Notes: generated from the letters alone by a model not told the origin. A DNA stretch of 64,000 nucleotides from Kamptonema formosum PCC 6407 (GCF_000332155.1 NZ_KB235903.1:981565-1045564), one strand, 5' to 3'; numbered from the stretch's first letter, positions 8,445 through 17,224 are shown. Numbers and translations: made by a program.

Positions 8445-8626
8445 TCGACGAACAAGGATATGTGCCGCCCCTAAATGTGGATCGACGACTCCTCGCCAAT
8501 TTACGTCGCAGTCGCTTGGAAATGGAAGAATTAGGTTGGAAATTAGAAGAAGTTATTGCCAAATTAGACGAAGACCATCGACAAATTCAACAAAAACGGT
8601 TACAAATACTTTTAAACAGTCAGTAG
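8441..8626 (+). CDS. Small coiled-coil protein B1 of a duplicated two-gene unit
   Basis: 61 aa from the ATG that overlaps the preceding stop (ATGA); a GTG nine bases earlier is possible. It has an N-terminal polar segment and a long charged helix (LRRSRLEMEELGWKLEEVI). It corresponds in position, overlap and style (R-x-x-x-N-L-R, W, helix-rich) to the 72-aa protein at 25479-25697. The pairing suggests that A and B proteins form one complex; the role is unknown. Confidence 0.65.
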   Translation: MIDEQGYVPPLNVDRRLLANLRRSRLEMEELGWKLEEVIAKLDEDHRQIQQKRLQILLNSQ

Positions 8627-8724
8627 TTATATAAATGTTGAGAACGTTACTTTAGAGGCGATCGCTTTTTATGCGTTAGAGTTGATGAGTTGTCCCGTTC
8701 TAAAATCTAAAATATTTAATCGTT

Positions 8725-9114
8725 ATGTTTGGTAATTATCAACAAAGTCACTTGCGGATTGAGGTTAATGCTTCGGAGACTGAGATTCGGGATAGTTTGT
8801 TACGTCCGAGTCAATTGCAAGAGTGGCTGTGGCCGCAACAATTTAGTAGTGGAATGCCGGAACAATTATACAAAGGTTTGGCGTTTACGAGTTGGGTTGG
8901 CCCGGTGGCTTTGGAGCACAAGGTAGAGATTGCGGAGTCGAATTGTTTGCGGTTGTTATTGAGTCAGGGTATTGATGGGTTTCACGAGTGGTATTGGGGG
9001 GATGGTTGGGTGCAGTCGCGCTTAGAGGGGGTGTCGGTGATGCCTTTAAGTGTGGGGCAAACTGTTAGTTTGTTGCGGTTGCGGGAGTTTTTGAAGAAGG
9101 GGAAGGGGGAATAA
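8725..9114 (+). CDS. SRPBCC-like conserved cyanobacterial protein
   Basis: 129 aa. The pattern of an N-terminal strand (SHLRIEVNASETEIRDSLL), a LQEWLWPQQF segment and alternating strands including EWYWGDGWVQSRLEGVSVMPL looks like a START/SRPBCC-type fold seen in small cyanobacterial proteins. No catalytic residues can be assigned. The C-terminus is Lys/Gly-rich (FLKKGKGE). It stands alone, 50 bp before the Uma2-type gene. Confidence 0.6.
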   Translation: MFGNYQQSHLRIEVNASETEIRDSLLRPSQLQEWLWPQQFSSGMPEQLYKGLAFTSWVGPVALEHKVEIAESNCLRLLLSQGIDGFHEWYWGDGWVQSRLEGVSVMPLSVGQTVSLLRLREFLKKGKGE

Positions 9115-9164
9115 TTAATAGCCCAATCGATCGGCATTGAAATACTAAAATTTAGGAGCTTGTA

Positions 9165-9803
9165 ATGATTAGTACCTCAACTCCTGCTGAACAGAGAACT
9201 TTGCTTAGAAATATTAGCTGGCAAACTTTTGAAAGCTTGCTTAGCGATCTTGGGGAACACCGTTCCTCACGCCTGACTTACAATCGGGGTACTTTGGAAA
9301 TTATGACACCTTTGTATGAGCATGAAAAACCTAAAGAAGTGCTTACGGCTCTCGTTGGTATTATAGCAGAAGAGTTGAATATAGAGATTGCTAGAGCAGG
9401 TTCTACTACTTTTAAGCGTCAAGAGTTAGGGCGCGGTGCTGAGCCTGATTCCAGTTTCTACGTCCAAAATGAGAGATTAGTTAGAGGTAAAAGTAAAATA
9501 GATTTGAGAACCGATCCGCCGCCTGATTTGGTAATAGAAATAGATATTACTAGCAGTTCTCTTGATAGTTTTGACATTTATTCTGCCTTGGGTGTACCGG
9601 AAATTTGGAGGTATAACGGGCGGATTTTACAATTTTTTCAGTTGCAAGATGAAGAGTATGTAGCTTGTGAGTTTAGTCGATGTTTTTCATTTTTATCTGT
9701 GGCTGAAATGGGTAGATTTTTGCAGGAAAGTAAAACTGTAGGGGAGACTACTCTGTTGCGAGGGTTTCGAGTTTGGGTGAGGAGTAAAATCATTCCCGGT
9801 TGA
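9165..9803 (+). CDS. Uma2 family protein (DUF820, PD-(D/E)XK nuclease fold)
   Basis: 212 aa. Typical features are WQTFESLLSDLG near the start, YNRGTLEIMTPLYEHE (active-site Glu region), EPDSSFYVQN, PPDLVIEIDIT and YSALGVPEIWRY, all landmarks of the DUF820/Uma2 family expanded in cyanobacteria. The fold is that of a restriction-endonuclease-like nuclease, and E-x-D in VIEIDIT supplies acidic residues; the biological role of the family is unsettled. It is convergent with the STAND NTPase gene, 7 bp apart. Confidence 0.88.
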   Translation: MISTSTPAEQRTLLRNISWQTFESLLSDLGEHRSSRLTYNRGTLEIMTPLYEHEKPKEVLTALVGIIAEELNIEIARAGSTTFKRQELGRGAEPDSSFYVQNERLVRGKSKIDLRTDPPPDLVIEIDITSSSLDSFDIYSALGVPEIWRYNGRILQFFQLQDEEYVACEFSRCFSFLSVAEMGRFLQESKTVGETTLLRGFRVWVRSKIIPG

Positions 9804-9810
9804 TTCCTTA

Positions 9811-12159
9811 TTATATCAGTTTGCCTGCCGACTGTTGCACTTTTTCAACTTGTCTGGGTGCTTCCATTTCGGTGAATAGTTGAATTGCGTTGTTAAAATT
9901 TTCTTGACTATCAGCAGTATTGCCTATTGTTTGATAAGTTAAGCCTAATTGATAGTAGGCTTCAGCTAAGTCACATTTAGCACCGATTTTATCCAGAAGT
10001 TCGATTGATTCTGAGTGATGGGAAAGGGCTGTTTTAAGTTCTCCCTGTATGCGATAGAGTTCTGCTAGACCACTATAAGCTTGTCCCTTAATCTGAATAT
10101 AGTAGCTGTCTTCAGCAAATTTGATAGCTCTTTGAAACAGTTCAAAGGCTTTGGAAATTTCCCCTAAACTTTTATAGGTTAACCCTAAAAATACTAATGC
10201 ACACCCATGACTCCAAGGCTGCCACTCAGTTATTGAAAGTTCACGATAAGCTTTTTCAGCTAGGTTATGTGCTTCTTGATTCAAACCCAAGCATGAATTA
10301 CAGAAAGCTAAAAAATAGCAGGCATCTACTGAATGATAATGAAGTTCTGTATTTTTAGTAGAGAAATAGAAGTCTTCAAAACTTTTTTTAGCTGCTTCTA
10401 CTTCGCCAAGAGATATATAGCCGTATCCAATGTTCACCAAAGAAACTAAATACAGTCCTTTTAAGAAAGATGCTAAGCCTTCTTCCTTTTGATATGTATC
10501 TTCTGAAAAAATAGATGCAATTTTCTGAGATTTTTTATGATAATCTATTCCCCGATTAGGTTCGCCTTTTGCGTAGTGGGATTCTCCTAGCCATAGATAA
10601 AGTTCAATTAGTAAATTAGCAGTATTAATATCCAGAATTATTTTATCAATTATTTGGTTGAACTCTGAAATAGTCTGTTGCAACAAACCGAACCTGTATA
10701 AGCTTCCACCAAAATACTCTCCTCTATAGTTTTTTGTCCATTTGTTAGACCTCCTAATTACGAAAACTCTCCCTGCCAAATCAAATTCCTTAATTTCAAA
10801 ATAGTGATAATAAGCTTCTAATGCTTTCTTAGCATCTGCTATAGTCTCCACAGTCTTAACACTCTCTGTCCAAAATTCTGCTGCTGTCTGGTTAGTAATC
10901 TTCCAATCTTCACTTTCCCTTAACCTACTAATTGCCTCTGTACGAATCACTGGATGCAACCAATATTCTCCCTTGTTAAACTCGACTAATGACCGATTTC
11001 GCAACGATTCAATTACCCGTCTGCGCTGTGCTTCTGGCACATCCCACAGTAAGCACAATAATCGCTCAGTAGGAACAGTCGGCACATCCTGATAGCGATA
11101 ACATCCCAAACGGCAGAGGAGTCGATAGGCTTCAGGAGAAGTTTTTTTGAGACGATTAAACTGCTCTTTGACAAGATTTTCTACAGCTAACTCCACCAAT
11201 AAATCAGCTTCGACTTTATGTTCTTGCCAATAGGCTACCATCCCTCCATCTCTCTGTATGGGGTCGCATAAAATAGTCATCGCCAAGGCATTACCGCCAT
11301 AAGCTTTGTGCATTTCTTTTAGAGTTATCGCATCTATTTCAATATCACGGTGGCTAAAAAAATCTTGCCACGCTTTTTCATCGAGGCTAGGTAGCGGGTA
11401 ATTAGTGACACCTACGCATTCAGCCAAAGGTTCGCGACTGGTAATTAACGTTAATGACTGTACCGAAGAATCAGCCAAAACTCGCAACAATTCCACATAG
11501 CGGCGATGGGGTTCAATAAATTTGCCTTGTCCATCTAGCGCGGGTTCCAAATTATCAATTAATACCCCCACTCGGCGCGTCTGAAGTTGGCGCTTCAGTC
11601 TCCCAAGGGTAACTCCAAACTCGCGGCCAGGTTCTTCCTGAAAGTCCCGCTTTAGCCATTCTTCAATCACGCTTTCAACTAGGGTAATATTTTCTTTCTC
11701 CTTTGCCATTAGCAATTCCAGTATTAAGTCAAAACCCTGAGACTTGAGATATTCCTGGGCTAAAGTTGTCTTTCCCACGCCTCCTGGTGCTTGGATGAGG
11801 ATGATTTTTGAGCCTTGGTTGATGCGGGTGCTGAGGTGTGCGATCGCATTTTCACGGCCGACAAAATTTAGGTTTAGCGCTGAAGGAGTTTCCTTTACAG
11901 GGGCCACCACAAGTAATTCTGTTTCCTCAATTTCGGTGAGTTCAGCAACTTGTTCCCAGTTAACACCTACAGCCTTACAAATTTCAATAAAGGCATACCG
12001 ATCAATGGGAGACTTTCTTGCCCAAAACCGCTTCAGTGTGGCTTCTGAGGTTTTGGCATTTTCTACCCATATTGAAGCGATTTTCTGCCAGCGTTTCCTG
12101 CGTCTAGCTTCATCAACGATTTTTAGCCCCTGTTCTGATGCCTTCAGAGAATCAATCAT
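9811..12159 (-). CDS. STAND-class NTPase with N-terminal helical adaptor and C-terminal TPR repeats
   Basis: 782 aa. Residues 1-75 form a small helical domain (RFWARKSPIDRYAFIEICKAVGV), as in cyanobacterial NB-ARC sensors. Residues 95-340 contain the NTPase: GRENAIAHL, Walker A APGGVGKTT at 124-132 and VGVLIDNLEP as the Walker B region. A winged-helix-like segment with CRLGCYRYQDVP follows, and the last about 250 residues are TPR units (GESHYAKGEPNRGIDYHKK, GLTYKSLGEISKAFELF, GLTYQTIGNTADSQ). Such STAND proteins assemble on sensing a trigger; several are antiviral. No effector domain is visible here, so partners may be encoded elsewhere. Confidence 0.85.
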   Translation of the reverse strand: MIDSLKASEQGLKIVDEARRRKRWQKIASIWVENAKTSEATLKRFWARKSPIDRYAFIEICKAVGVNWEQVAELTEIEETELLVVAPVKETPSALNLNFVGRENAIAHLSTRINQGSKIILIQAPGGVGKTTLAQEYLKSQGFDLILELLMAKEKENITLVESVIEEWLKRDFQEEPGREFGVTLGRLKRQLQTRRVGVLIDNLEPALDGQGKFIEPHRRYVELLRVLADSSVQSLTLITSREPLAECVGVTNYPLPSLDEKAWQDFFSHRDIEIDAITLKEMHKAYGGNALAMTILCDPIQRDGGMVAYWQEHKVEADLLVELAVENLVKEQFNRLKKTSPEAYRLLCRLGCYRYQDVPTVPTERLLCLLWDVPEAQRRRVIESLRNRSLVEFNKGEYWLHPVIRTEAISRLRESEDWKITNQTAAEFWTESVKTVETIADAKKALEAYYHYFEIKEFDLAGRVFVIRRSNKWTKNYRGEYFGGSLYRFGLLQQTISEFNQIIDKIILDINTANLLIELYLWLGESHYAKGEPNRGIDYHKKSQKIASIFSEDTYQKEEGLASFLKGLYLVSLVNIGYGYISLGEVEAAKKSFEDFYFSTKNTELHYHSVDACYFLAFCNSCLGLNQEAHNLAEKAYRELSITEWQPWSHGCALVFLGLTYKSLGEISKAFELFQRAIKFAEDSYYIQIKGQAYSGLAELYRIQGELKTALSHHSESIELLDKIGAKCDLAEAYYQLGLTYQTIGNTADSQENFNNAIQLFTEMEAPRQVEKVQQSAGKLI

Positions 12160-12360
12160 TGTTCACCATTACCCCTACGGTGTTCTCATCCGATTTTAGA
12201 TCGCTTTGGTTCAGTAAGAGAAGCAGTGAGCTATTTAGTGAGCTAAAAAGATGAACCCAACTGAGCCGCCAAGCCAATTTGTATCTGGGATATTGGAAAT
12301 GTGGGAAGGAAAGTTAAATAAAAACTTCCCAGTCAATTCAATATAAAAGGAGCAAGTGCA

Positions 12361-13416
12361 ATGCCTTTACCAACAAATAGTAATGAATGGGATCGCGCTA
12401 GTGGTGATGACATTTTATTTGATGGAAGAACCTCTAATGGAGAAAGTTCACCCGAAGTTAAGCAAGTCTTTACGAACTTATCTACAACAGTTTTAGGGAA
12501 GTCATATCCGATGACGGCCGGTTATGCCTATGACCAGGGTTACTACAATGGTTTTAAAAAATGGCACGCTGGCATTGATATCGGCGCTGGAGCAGGAACT
12601 TCGGTGCGAGCTCCAATTGCTGGTAAAGTTGCTTGGACATGGTCTTCTCCTAGTGATGGAGCGTTTATCGCAGTTAATAGCAACGATGGTCGTCAGTGGG
12701 TTTATGGTCACTTGCAAAATTTCAACGGTTTAGCCACAGGAAATACCATTTCTGCCGGACAACTCCTCGGTCAAATTGGTAATCAATCAGGCGCAAATCA
12801 CTTGCATTTAGAGGTACGGACTCCACCTTTTCAAGGCACTAACGGTGCAAGTCCAGACCAAAACTTTATCTTAAATGCTACCATGAGTCCTCTCGAAGCA
12901 TTTTCAAAGTTAAATAATGGTGGCGGTGGCGGTAGCAACGGTGGTGGAAATACTAATCTAAATCTAAATGGCGGCCCCGGCAACGACATTTTAACTGGTT
13001 CAGGTGGGAATGATAAACTTTCTGGTTTAGGTGGTAATGACACATTGATTGGTGGTGCAGGAAACGATATTCTTGATGGTTTCTTCTATTCGGCTAGTGG
13101 CAATGGAGAAGTCGATCAACTACGTGGTGATTCCGGTGCTGATACTTTCTTGATCGGCGATTGGTACGGGAAGGGTTATATTGGTCGCAGTTGGGGAGTT
13201 ATTCAAGACTTTTCTAGCGCTCAAGGTGATAAGATCAAAGTTCAAGGTAGCCTGAGTCAATACGAACTCCGACCGGGCAATCAGTATGGGTATTCTGCTA
13301 ATGATACAGCGATAGTTTTGAAAAGCAATCCGAGTGAAGTCTTTGCAGTTTCCCTAAATGCCTCCACCAGAAACAATACCATTCAGTTATCTACAAGAGA
13401 CTTCATCAGCGCTTAA
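12361..13416 (+). CDS. M23 metallopeptidase domain fused to RTX-type calcium-binding repeats
   Basis: 351 aa. The M23 (lysostaphin/LytM) domain spans about 40-165 with zinc ligands His69 and Asp73 in HAGID, and His117, His147 and His149 (HLHLE). A Gly/Asn linker follows (about 185-200), then hemolysin-type nonapeptide repeats GGPGNDILTGSGGNDKL, GGNDTLIGGAGNDIL (205-240) and a C-terminal RTX-associated domain. No Sec signal peptide is seen; RTX repeats point to type I secretion. The likely role is an extracellular peptidoglycan endopeptidase. It has a good AAGGAGC ribosome-binding sequence. Confidence 0.88.
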   Translation: MPLPTNSNEWDRASGDDILFDGRTSNGESSPEVKQVFTNLSTTVLGKSYPMTAGYAYDQGYYNGFKKWHAGIDIGAGAGTSVRAPIAGKVAWTWSSPSDGAFIAVNSNDGRQWVYGHLQNFNGLATGNTISAGQLLGQIGNQSGANHLHLEVRTPPFQGTNGASPDQNFILNATMSPLEAFSKLNNGGGGGSNGGGNTNLNLNGGPGNDILTGSGGNDKLSGLGGNDTLIGGAGNDILDGFFYSASGNGEVDQLRGDSGADTFLIGDWYGKGYIGRSWGVIQDFSSAQGDKIKVQGSLSQYELRPGNQYGYSANDTAIVLKSNPSEVFAVSLNASTRNNTIQLSTRDFISA

Positions 13417-13455
13417 TTCCTGATTGAATTTGGCTAGATAGTTAATCCATAACTA

Positions 13456-13502
13456 AAGGCGATCGCACTTTCCCAAAGAAGCGCGATCGCTTTTATTTTC
13501 GA
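13456..13502 (+). terminator. Terminator-like hairpin built from two HIP1 sites
   Basis: AAAGGCGATCGC and GCGATCGCTTTT pair across about 18 nt, giving a 12-bp stem with a T-rich tail, 40 bp after the M23 gene. Two genomic HIP1 octamers supply the arms. Confidence 0.55.
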
Positions 13503-13538
13503 TATAAATTTAACATTTTGCCAATTGTTTGACATCTC

Positions 13539-13776
13539 TCACGTATCCCCTATAATTCTGGTTAAACCCTCTCTAAGAGATTGGATATATACATCTTGAA
13601 GCCTTCCCAGTTTCTTGATAATAAGTTGTTTTTCAATAGTCGTAATAACTGGCTTAATCATCGAAGACTTTAGAAGACCTGCCGATTGCCAATCTGTTAT
13701 GACGTTTTTTATTGGTAGTTTGATCTGTAAATGGAAATGGAACTAAAACCACCTCACCAAAATTATAACTCGTCAT
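13539..13776 (-). pseudogene. MazF/PemK-type toxin with internal deletion and frameshift
   Basis: From ATG at 13776 the frame reads MTSYNFGEVVLVPFPFTD then QTTNKKR, the N-terminus of a PemK/MazF-like toxin, and stops at 13654. A second frame immediately downstream reads DWQSAGLLKSSMIKP, VITTIEKQLI and LGRLQD up to a stop at 13539, which is the C-terminal half of the same family. The middle (about 40 residues of a roughly 110-aa protein) is missing at the junction near 13705, with a frame change. The toxin is therefore inactive while the antitoxin upstream is intact; the two overlap by 14 bp. Confidence 0.8.
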
Positions 13777-13972
13777 ACTCCGCATCCTCTGGGTTATCCC
13801 AAATTTTAGCAAAAGCTGGTTCTGAGAGTTTATTTCCCGTATAAATGAGAAGACGATCTTCACTGCGCGTTAATAGGAAGTCGATAAAATCTTCTAATAC
13901 CGTGATTTTATCAGGTGGTAAACTACGGATTTTTTCCATCAGCTTTGTTTCAGGGCTTTGGGTGATACTCAT
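13763..13972 (-). CDS. Antitoxin of a mazEF-like pair (VapB/DUF2281-like)
   Basis: 69 aa from ATG at 13972 (AGAGG ribosome-binding sequence just upstream; an in-frame GTG earlier is less likely). The segment LMEKIRSLPPDKITVLEDFIDFLL resembles DUF2281-type antitoxin N-termini, and the tail ends WDNPEDAEYDEL, as in antitoxins paired with PemK-like toxins. It overlaps the broken toxin gene by 14 bp, the usual arrangement. Confidence 0.7.
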   Translation of the reverse strand: MSITQSPETKLMEKIRSLPPDKITVLEDFIDFLLTRSEDRLLIYTGNKLSEPAFAKIWDNPEDAEYDEL

Positions 13973-14079
13973 GTTACCTCTCACTTTGTTGTTAATAAAA
14001 TAGCATATATTTGATATTTTCTCAACAGTGCGATCGCCTTGTAATTTATTGATTATTTCTTTTTTAAAAAGCCTAAAAA

Positions 14080-14442
14080 TTACAAAGCAAACACAATTCT
14101 GAGAGCTAGATCAATTTTTATTATAACCTCTGGTTCAAGTTCACCTCTGATATCTACCCCACGAGAACGATAATCAATAGGGCGCGTTTGCAGACAATCA
14201 GCAATAGATTTTTTTGTTAATCCATTTCTTTCAGATGGTTCAATCTCCACATTACTTTTAATCTTGGCTTTTTTTTCACTCCAAGCAGTAATCGGAACAA
14301 CCTGGATTACAGGAACTCGCTCATTATAAGTGTTGTTAGTCACAACAACACAAGGTCTAATTTTTCCCGTTTCAGAACCCTGAGTTGGCTCGAGATTAAC
14401 TTCAATAATTAAACCTCGTTTCAATTTTATGACTTCGGCCAT
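14080..14442 (-). CDS. MazF/PemK-family endoribonuclease toxin
   Basis: 120 aa, full length. Signatures: RGLIIEVNLEPTQGSETGKIRP (the first half aligns with the RGDIW-x-V-x-LxPxxGxE-x-xK-x-RP motif), VVVTNNTYNERVPVIQVVPIT and the C-terminal DLALRIVFAL. MazF toxins cleave mRNA at short sites and are neutralised by the upstream antitoxin. It overlaps that antitoxin gene by 16 bp. Catalytic features look intact, unlike the neighbouring copy at 13539-13776. Confidence 0.88.
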   Translation of the reverse strand: MAEVIKLKRGLIIEVNLEPTQGSETGKIRPCVVVTNNTYNERVPVIQVVPITAWSEKKAKIKSNVEIEPSERNGLTKKSIADCLQTRPIDYRSRGVDIRGELEPEVIIKIDLALRIVFAL

Positions 14443-14663
14443 TCTTCTAAACCTAACTCCGTCAATTCTTGCAAGTCTTTATCTTCCTCATAGATTTCCG
14501 CATAGAGAGCCGCTGATTCTTCCAATTGCTCGGCTTCTAATGCTAACTCCAAGCGTTTAATGGCGATTCTTACTACTTCACTCGCGTCTTTAAATCCATA
14601 GTTTTGACAGCCTTGTAGAAATTTTATTTGAGATTCATCTAGTTCAAATGTTTGCTCTTTCAT
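14427..14663 (-). CDS. Antitoxin of the intact mazEF-like pair
   Basis: 78 aa from ATG at 14663 (MKEQTFELDESQIKFLQGC); a longer frame from 14723 lacks support. SEVVRIAIKRLELALE is a ribbon-helix-helix type DNA-binding segment, and the acidic C-terminus (YEEDKDLQELTELGLEEW) is the usual toxin-wrapping tail. It is expected to repress its own promoter and block the toxin. Confidence 0.8.
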   Translation of the reverse strand: MKEQTFELDESQIKFLQGCQNYGFKDASEVVRIAIKRLELALEAEQLEESAALYAEIYEEDKDLQELTELGLEEWPKS

Positions 14664-14721
14664 TATAGTAAAAATTCCGGCAAAATTTGGTATATTGTTT
14701 TTTAAGATCCGGCTCAAATAC

Positions 14722-14856
14722 ATGAATATTTTGATGATAGCATACTTTCCCGAAAATTATATAGCTAACCAACAAAAATCTGGGTTATTCTATGAATTAG
14801 AAACCCTCATCCGGCAAGCTATAAATCCTCCATACAACGTTAAAATCTCCAGATAA
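14722..14856 (+). pseudogene. Possible small ORF or C-terminal gene remnant
   Basis: 44-codon frame whose peptide (YELETLIRQAINPPYNVKI in its second half) looks protein-like rather than random. It has no clear ribosome-binding sequence and overlaps the promoter region of the antitoxin on the other strand. It could be the tail of a lost gene. Confidence 0.2.
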
Positions 14857-14893
14857 CAATGACTCAAACCCTCAATATCCAACACTTGCCACT

Positions 14894-17224
14894 TTAAAAT
14901 CTAAAATTATTGCGGCCTTCTTCCTTAGCGCGGTACAAAGCACCATCCGCCTTTTTCATCAAAATATCGCTATCATCGCCATCCTCTGGATAGATAGCAA
15001 TCCCGATACTAGAACCGATCGCAACTTTATTTCCTTCCAAATCAAATTCACCCTGCAAAACCTCCAAAATTCTCTGCGCGATCGCCGCCGCATCTTTAGC
15101 ACGAGAAATATTGGGCAACAAAATGATAAACTCGTCCCCACCCCACCTAGCAATAGTGTCCCCTTCCCGCAGACAGCTACTCAACCGCTTCACCACAGCC
15201 TGCAACAGGCGATCGCCAATCGCGTGCCCCAAAGTATCATTAACAATCTTAAAATGGTCTAAATCCAAAAACATCAAAGCAAATAGGCTGCCCCGGCGGT
15301 GAGCATTCTGCAAAGCTAAATTCAACTTTTCCCCCAAAAGAGTACGATTGGGCAAACCCGTCAGGCGATCGTGTAGTGCTTCATGGCGGATCGTTTCCTC
15401 CATCTTCTGTCGCTGAAGCGCCCCGCCAATACTCTCCCCAATCACCATTAAAATTGAAATTTCACCCTCCGACCAGCGGCGGTGGGAATCATTACCATCG
15501 TCAAACCCCAAATAGCCCCAAAGTTGCCTCTCAACTCGAATCGGCAAGATCAGCCGTGACAGCAAACCCTCTCCCTCTAAGACTTCCCGCTCTTCTTTTG
15601 GGAAAGACTCAATAAAATCTGTAATTGCATGAGTCGCTTCTAAAATGCTTTGCCACTGTGTCAGACCAAAGCTATTGGGAGTTAAATTTTGGCGATCGGG
15701 CGGGTTAATGCTAGCCTCAATCGATGCCATCACCCATTCAAACCGCAAACTCAAGGCCGCTTCTTCCGTCTCTGGGTGGGGGTGAGTCTCATAAATATAG
15801 ACGCGATCGACACCTGTCACCACCCCTAAAGTCCCTAGCGCTTTAATAATCGCCGCTTTATGATCTGCATCTGTCAATAAATGGTGCATAGCAGTCGCCA
15901 CACCTTGCAGCAAGGTTTCTTGCTTGTGAAGTTCTGCTTCCGTTTCCTTACGCTTAGTAATATCTTCTACAGTGCCTTCGTAACCAGCAATCTGACCCCT
16001 CTCGTCCCTAATGGCGCGAGCACTCTCAGAAATCCAGATGGTAGTACCATCTTGGCGATAAACTTGAGACTCAAAACCAGAAATGACATCTTGCTTCTGG
16101 AGCAAGCGTTTGAACTCATCGCGGCGGTTGGGGTTAACATAAAGTTGCCTGCCGATGTCCGTAATGCCAGTCATCAATTCGTCAGGGGATTTGTAGCCGT
16201 AAATCCGGGCAAGCATGGGGTTGACGGTTTGATAGCGCCCTTCGGCCGATGTTTGGTAGATACCAGCAACGGCGTTTTCAAAGATATTGCGGTATTTCTT
16301 ATGATGAATGACCACTCCCAACTGTACGCCAACGGCTGAAAGTAGGGAAATTTGTTTATTTTCTAAACGGGGTTCAAACATGAAGAAAACAAGTACCGCG
16401 ATCAATTTGCCGCTGGCAAGGATGGGAATGCTTAGTCCAGCTTGAAAACCCGCAATGGCGGCGATATCTGGGTCAAGAAGGCTATCAACTGGTTGCGGTA
16501 AGTCGGGGGGCATCCATTTGAGCGGTTGCAGCGACCAGATTTGCCCTAAGTTACTGCTGGCGGAAAATTTCTGTTGTTTTCTGATGCTGCGGAATGAGTC
16601 TAAATTTTGAGAAGTGCTGTAGTAGGCGGGGGTACATTCTATGAAGGCGGGATCGGCACTGGGAACCCAAGCTTCGGCGTAATTCCAGTTTGTGACTTGG
16701 CAGATTTTTTGTAGGGCAATGGTGAGAGCTGAATCGAAGTCTTGAGCTTCGGCTACACTTAAGGTGATGGTTTGCAAAAGGTGGGCTACTGCTCTGTTCC
16801 TTTGTCGCTCAGTGATGTCGTGGCAAATGCCGAGTATTTTGGTGATTTTCCCAGCGACGAAGATGGGGGAGAGGTCGATCAGCACTAGCTGAGAGCCTGT
16901 TTCTGTTTCTAATGGCTGTTGGTAAGAACGGGATTGCTGTTGTTGGAGGCAGATTGTGAGGTTTTGCTCGGTGGTACGGGCGATCGCATCTGGTAAGCAC
17001 TCGCCGATCGGTTTGGAGGCTACGTCGATGTCTGCGATCGCGTACATTTGTAAGTAGATGTGGTTAGCACAGACGAAATGGAATTCTCCTTGAATTGGCT
17101 CTACTATAAAAATGCCCTCGGAGCTGTGTTTGAAGATGGCTGACAATATGGCTTCCTGTTGGCAAGCTGAATTCTCTTCACCGACGGGAGTGCTGTTTGG
17201 TTCTCTCAAGTTCCAGCAAAGCAT
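14894..17224 (-). CDS. PAS-GAF-PAS-GAF-GGDEF diguanylate cyclase
   Basis: 776 aa, soluble. Domain order: PAS (about 25-140), GAF (about 160-310), PAS with PAC tail (about 312-430, FENAVAGIYQTSAEGRYQTVNPM and YEGTVEDITKRK), GAF (about 445-600) and GGDEF (about 610-776). The active site is intact (RWGGDEF, motif at 695-699), and an inhibitory RxxD site lies five residues before it (Arg686-x-x-Asp689), so product feedback by cyclic di-GMP is expected. Neither GAF shows an obvious bilin-binding Cys-His pair, so the sensed signal is unknown. No EAL domain. Confidence 0.92.
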   Translation of the reverse strand: MLCWNLREPNSTPVGEENSACQQEAILSAIFKHSSEGIFIVEPIQGEFHFVCANHIYLQMYAIADIDVASKPIGECLPDAIARTTEQNLTICLQQQQSRSYQQPLETETGSQLVLIDLSPIFVAGKITKILGICHDITERQRNRAVAHLLQTITLSVAEAQDFDSALTIALQKICQVTNWNYAEAWVPSADPAFIECTPAYYSTSQNLDSFRSIRKQQKFSASSNLGQIWSLQPLKWMPPDLPQPVDSLLDPDIAAIAGFQAGLSIPILASGKLIAVLVFFMFEPRLENKQISLLSAVGVQLGVVIHHKKYRNIFENAVAGIYQTSAEGRYQTVNPMLARIYGYKSPDELMTGITDIGRQLYVNPNRRDEFKRLLQKQDVISGFESQVYRQDGTTIWISESARAIRDERGQIAGYEGTVEDITKRKETEAELHKQETLLQGVATAMHHLLTDADHKAAIIKALGTLGVVTGVDRVYIYETHPHPETEEAALSLRFEWVMASIEASINPPDRQNLTPNSFGLTQWQSILEATHAITDFIESFPKEEREVLEGEGLLSRLILPIRVERQLWGYLGFDDGNDSHRRWSEGEISILMVIGESIGGALQRQKMEETIRHEALHDRLTGLPNRTLLGEKLNLALQNAHRRGSLFALMFLDLDHFKIVNDTLGHAIGDRLLQAVVKRLSSCLREGDTIARWGGDEFIILLPNISRAKDAAAIAQRILEVLQGEFDLEGNKVAIGSSIGIAIYPEDGDDSDILMKKADGALYRAKEEGRNNFRF

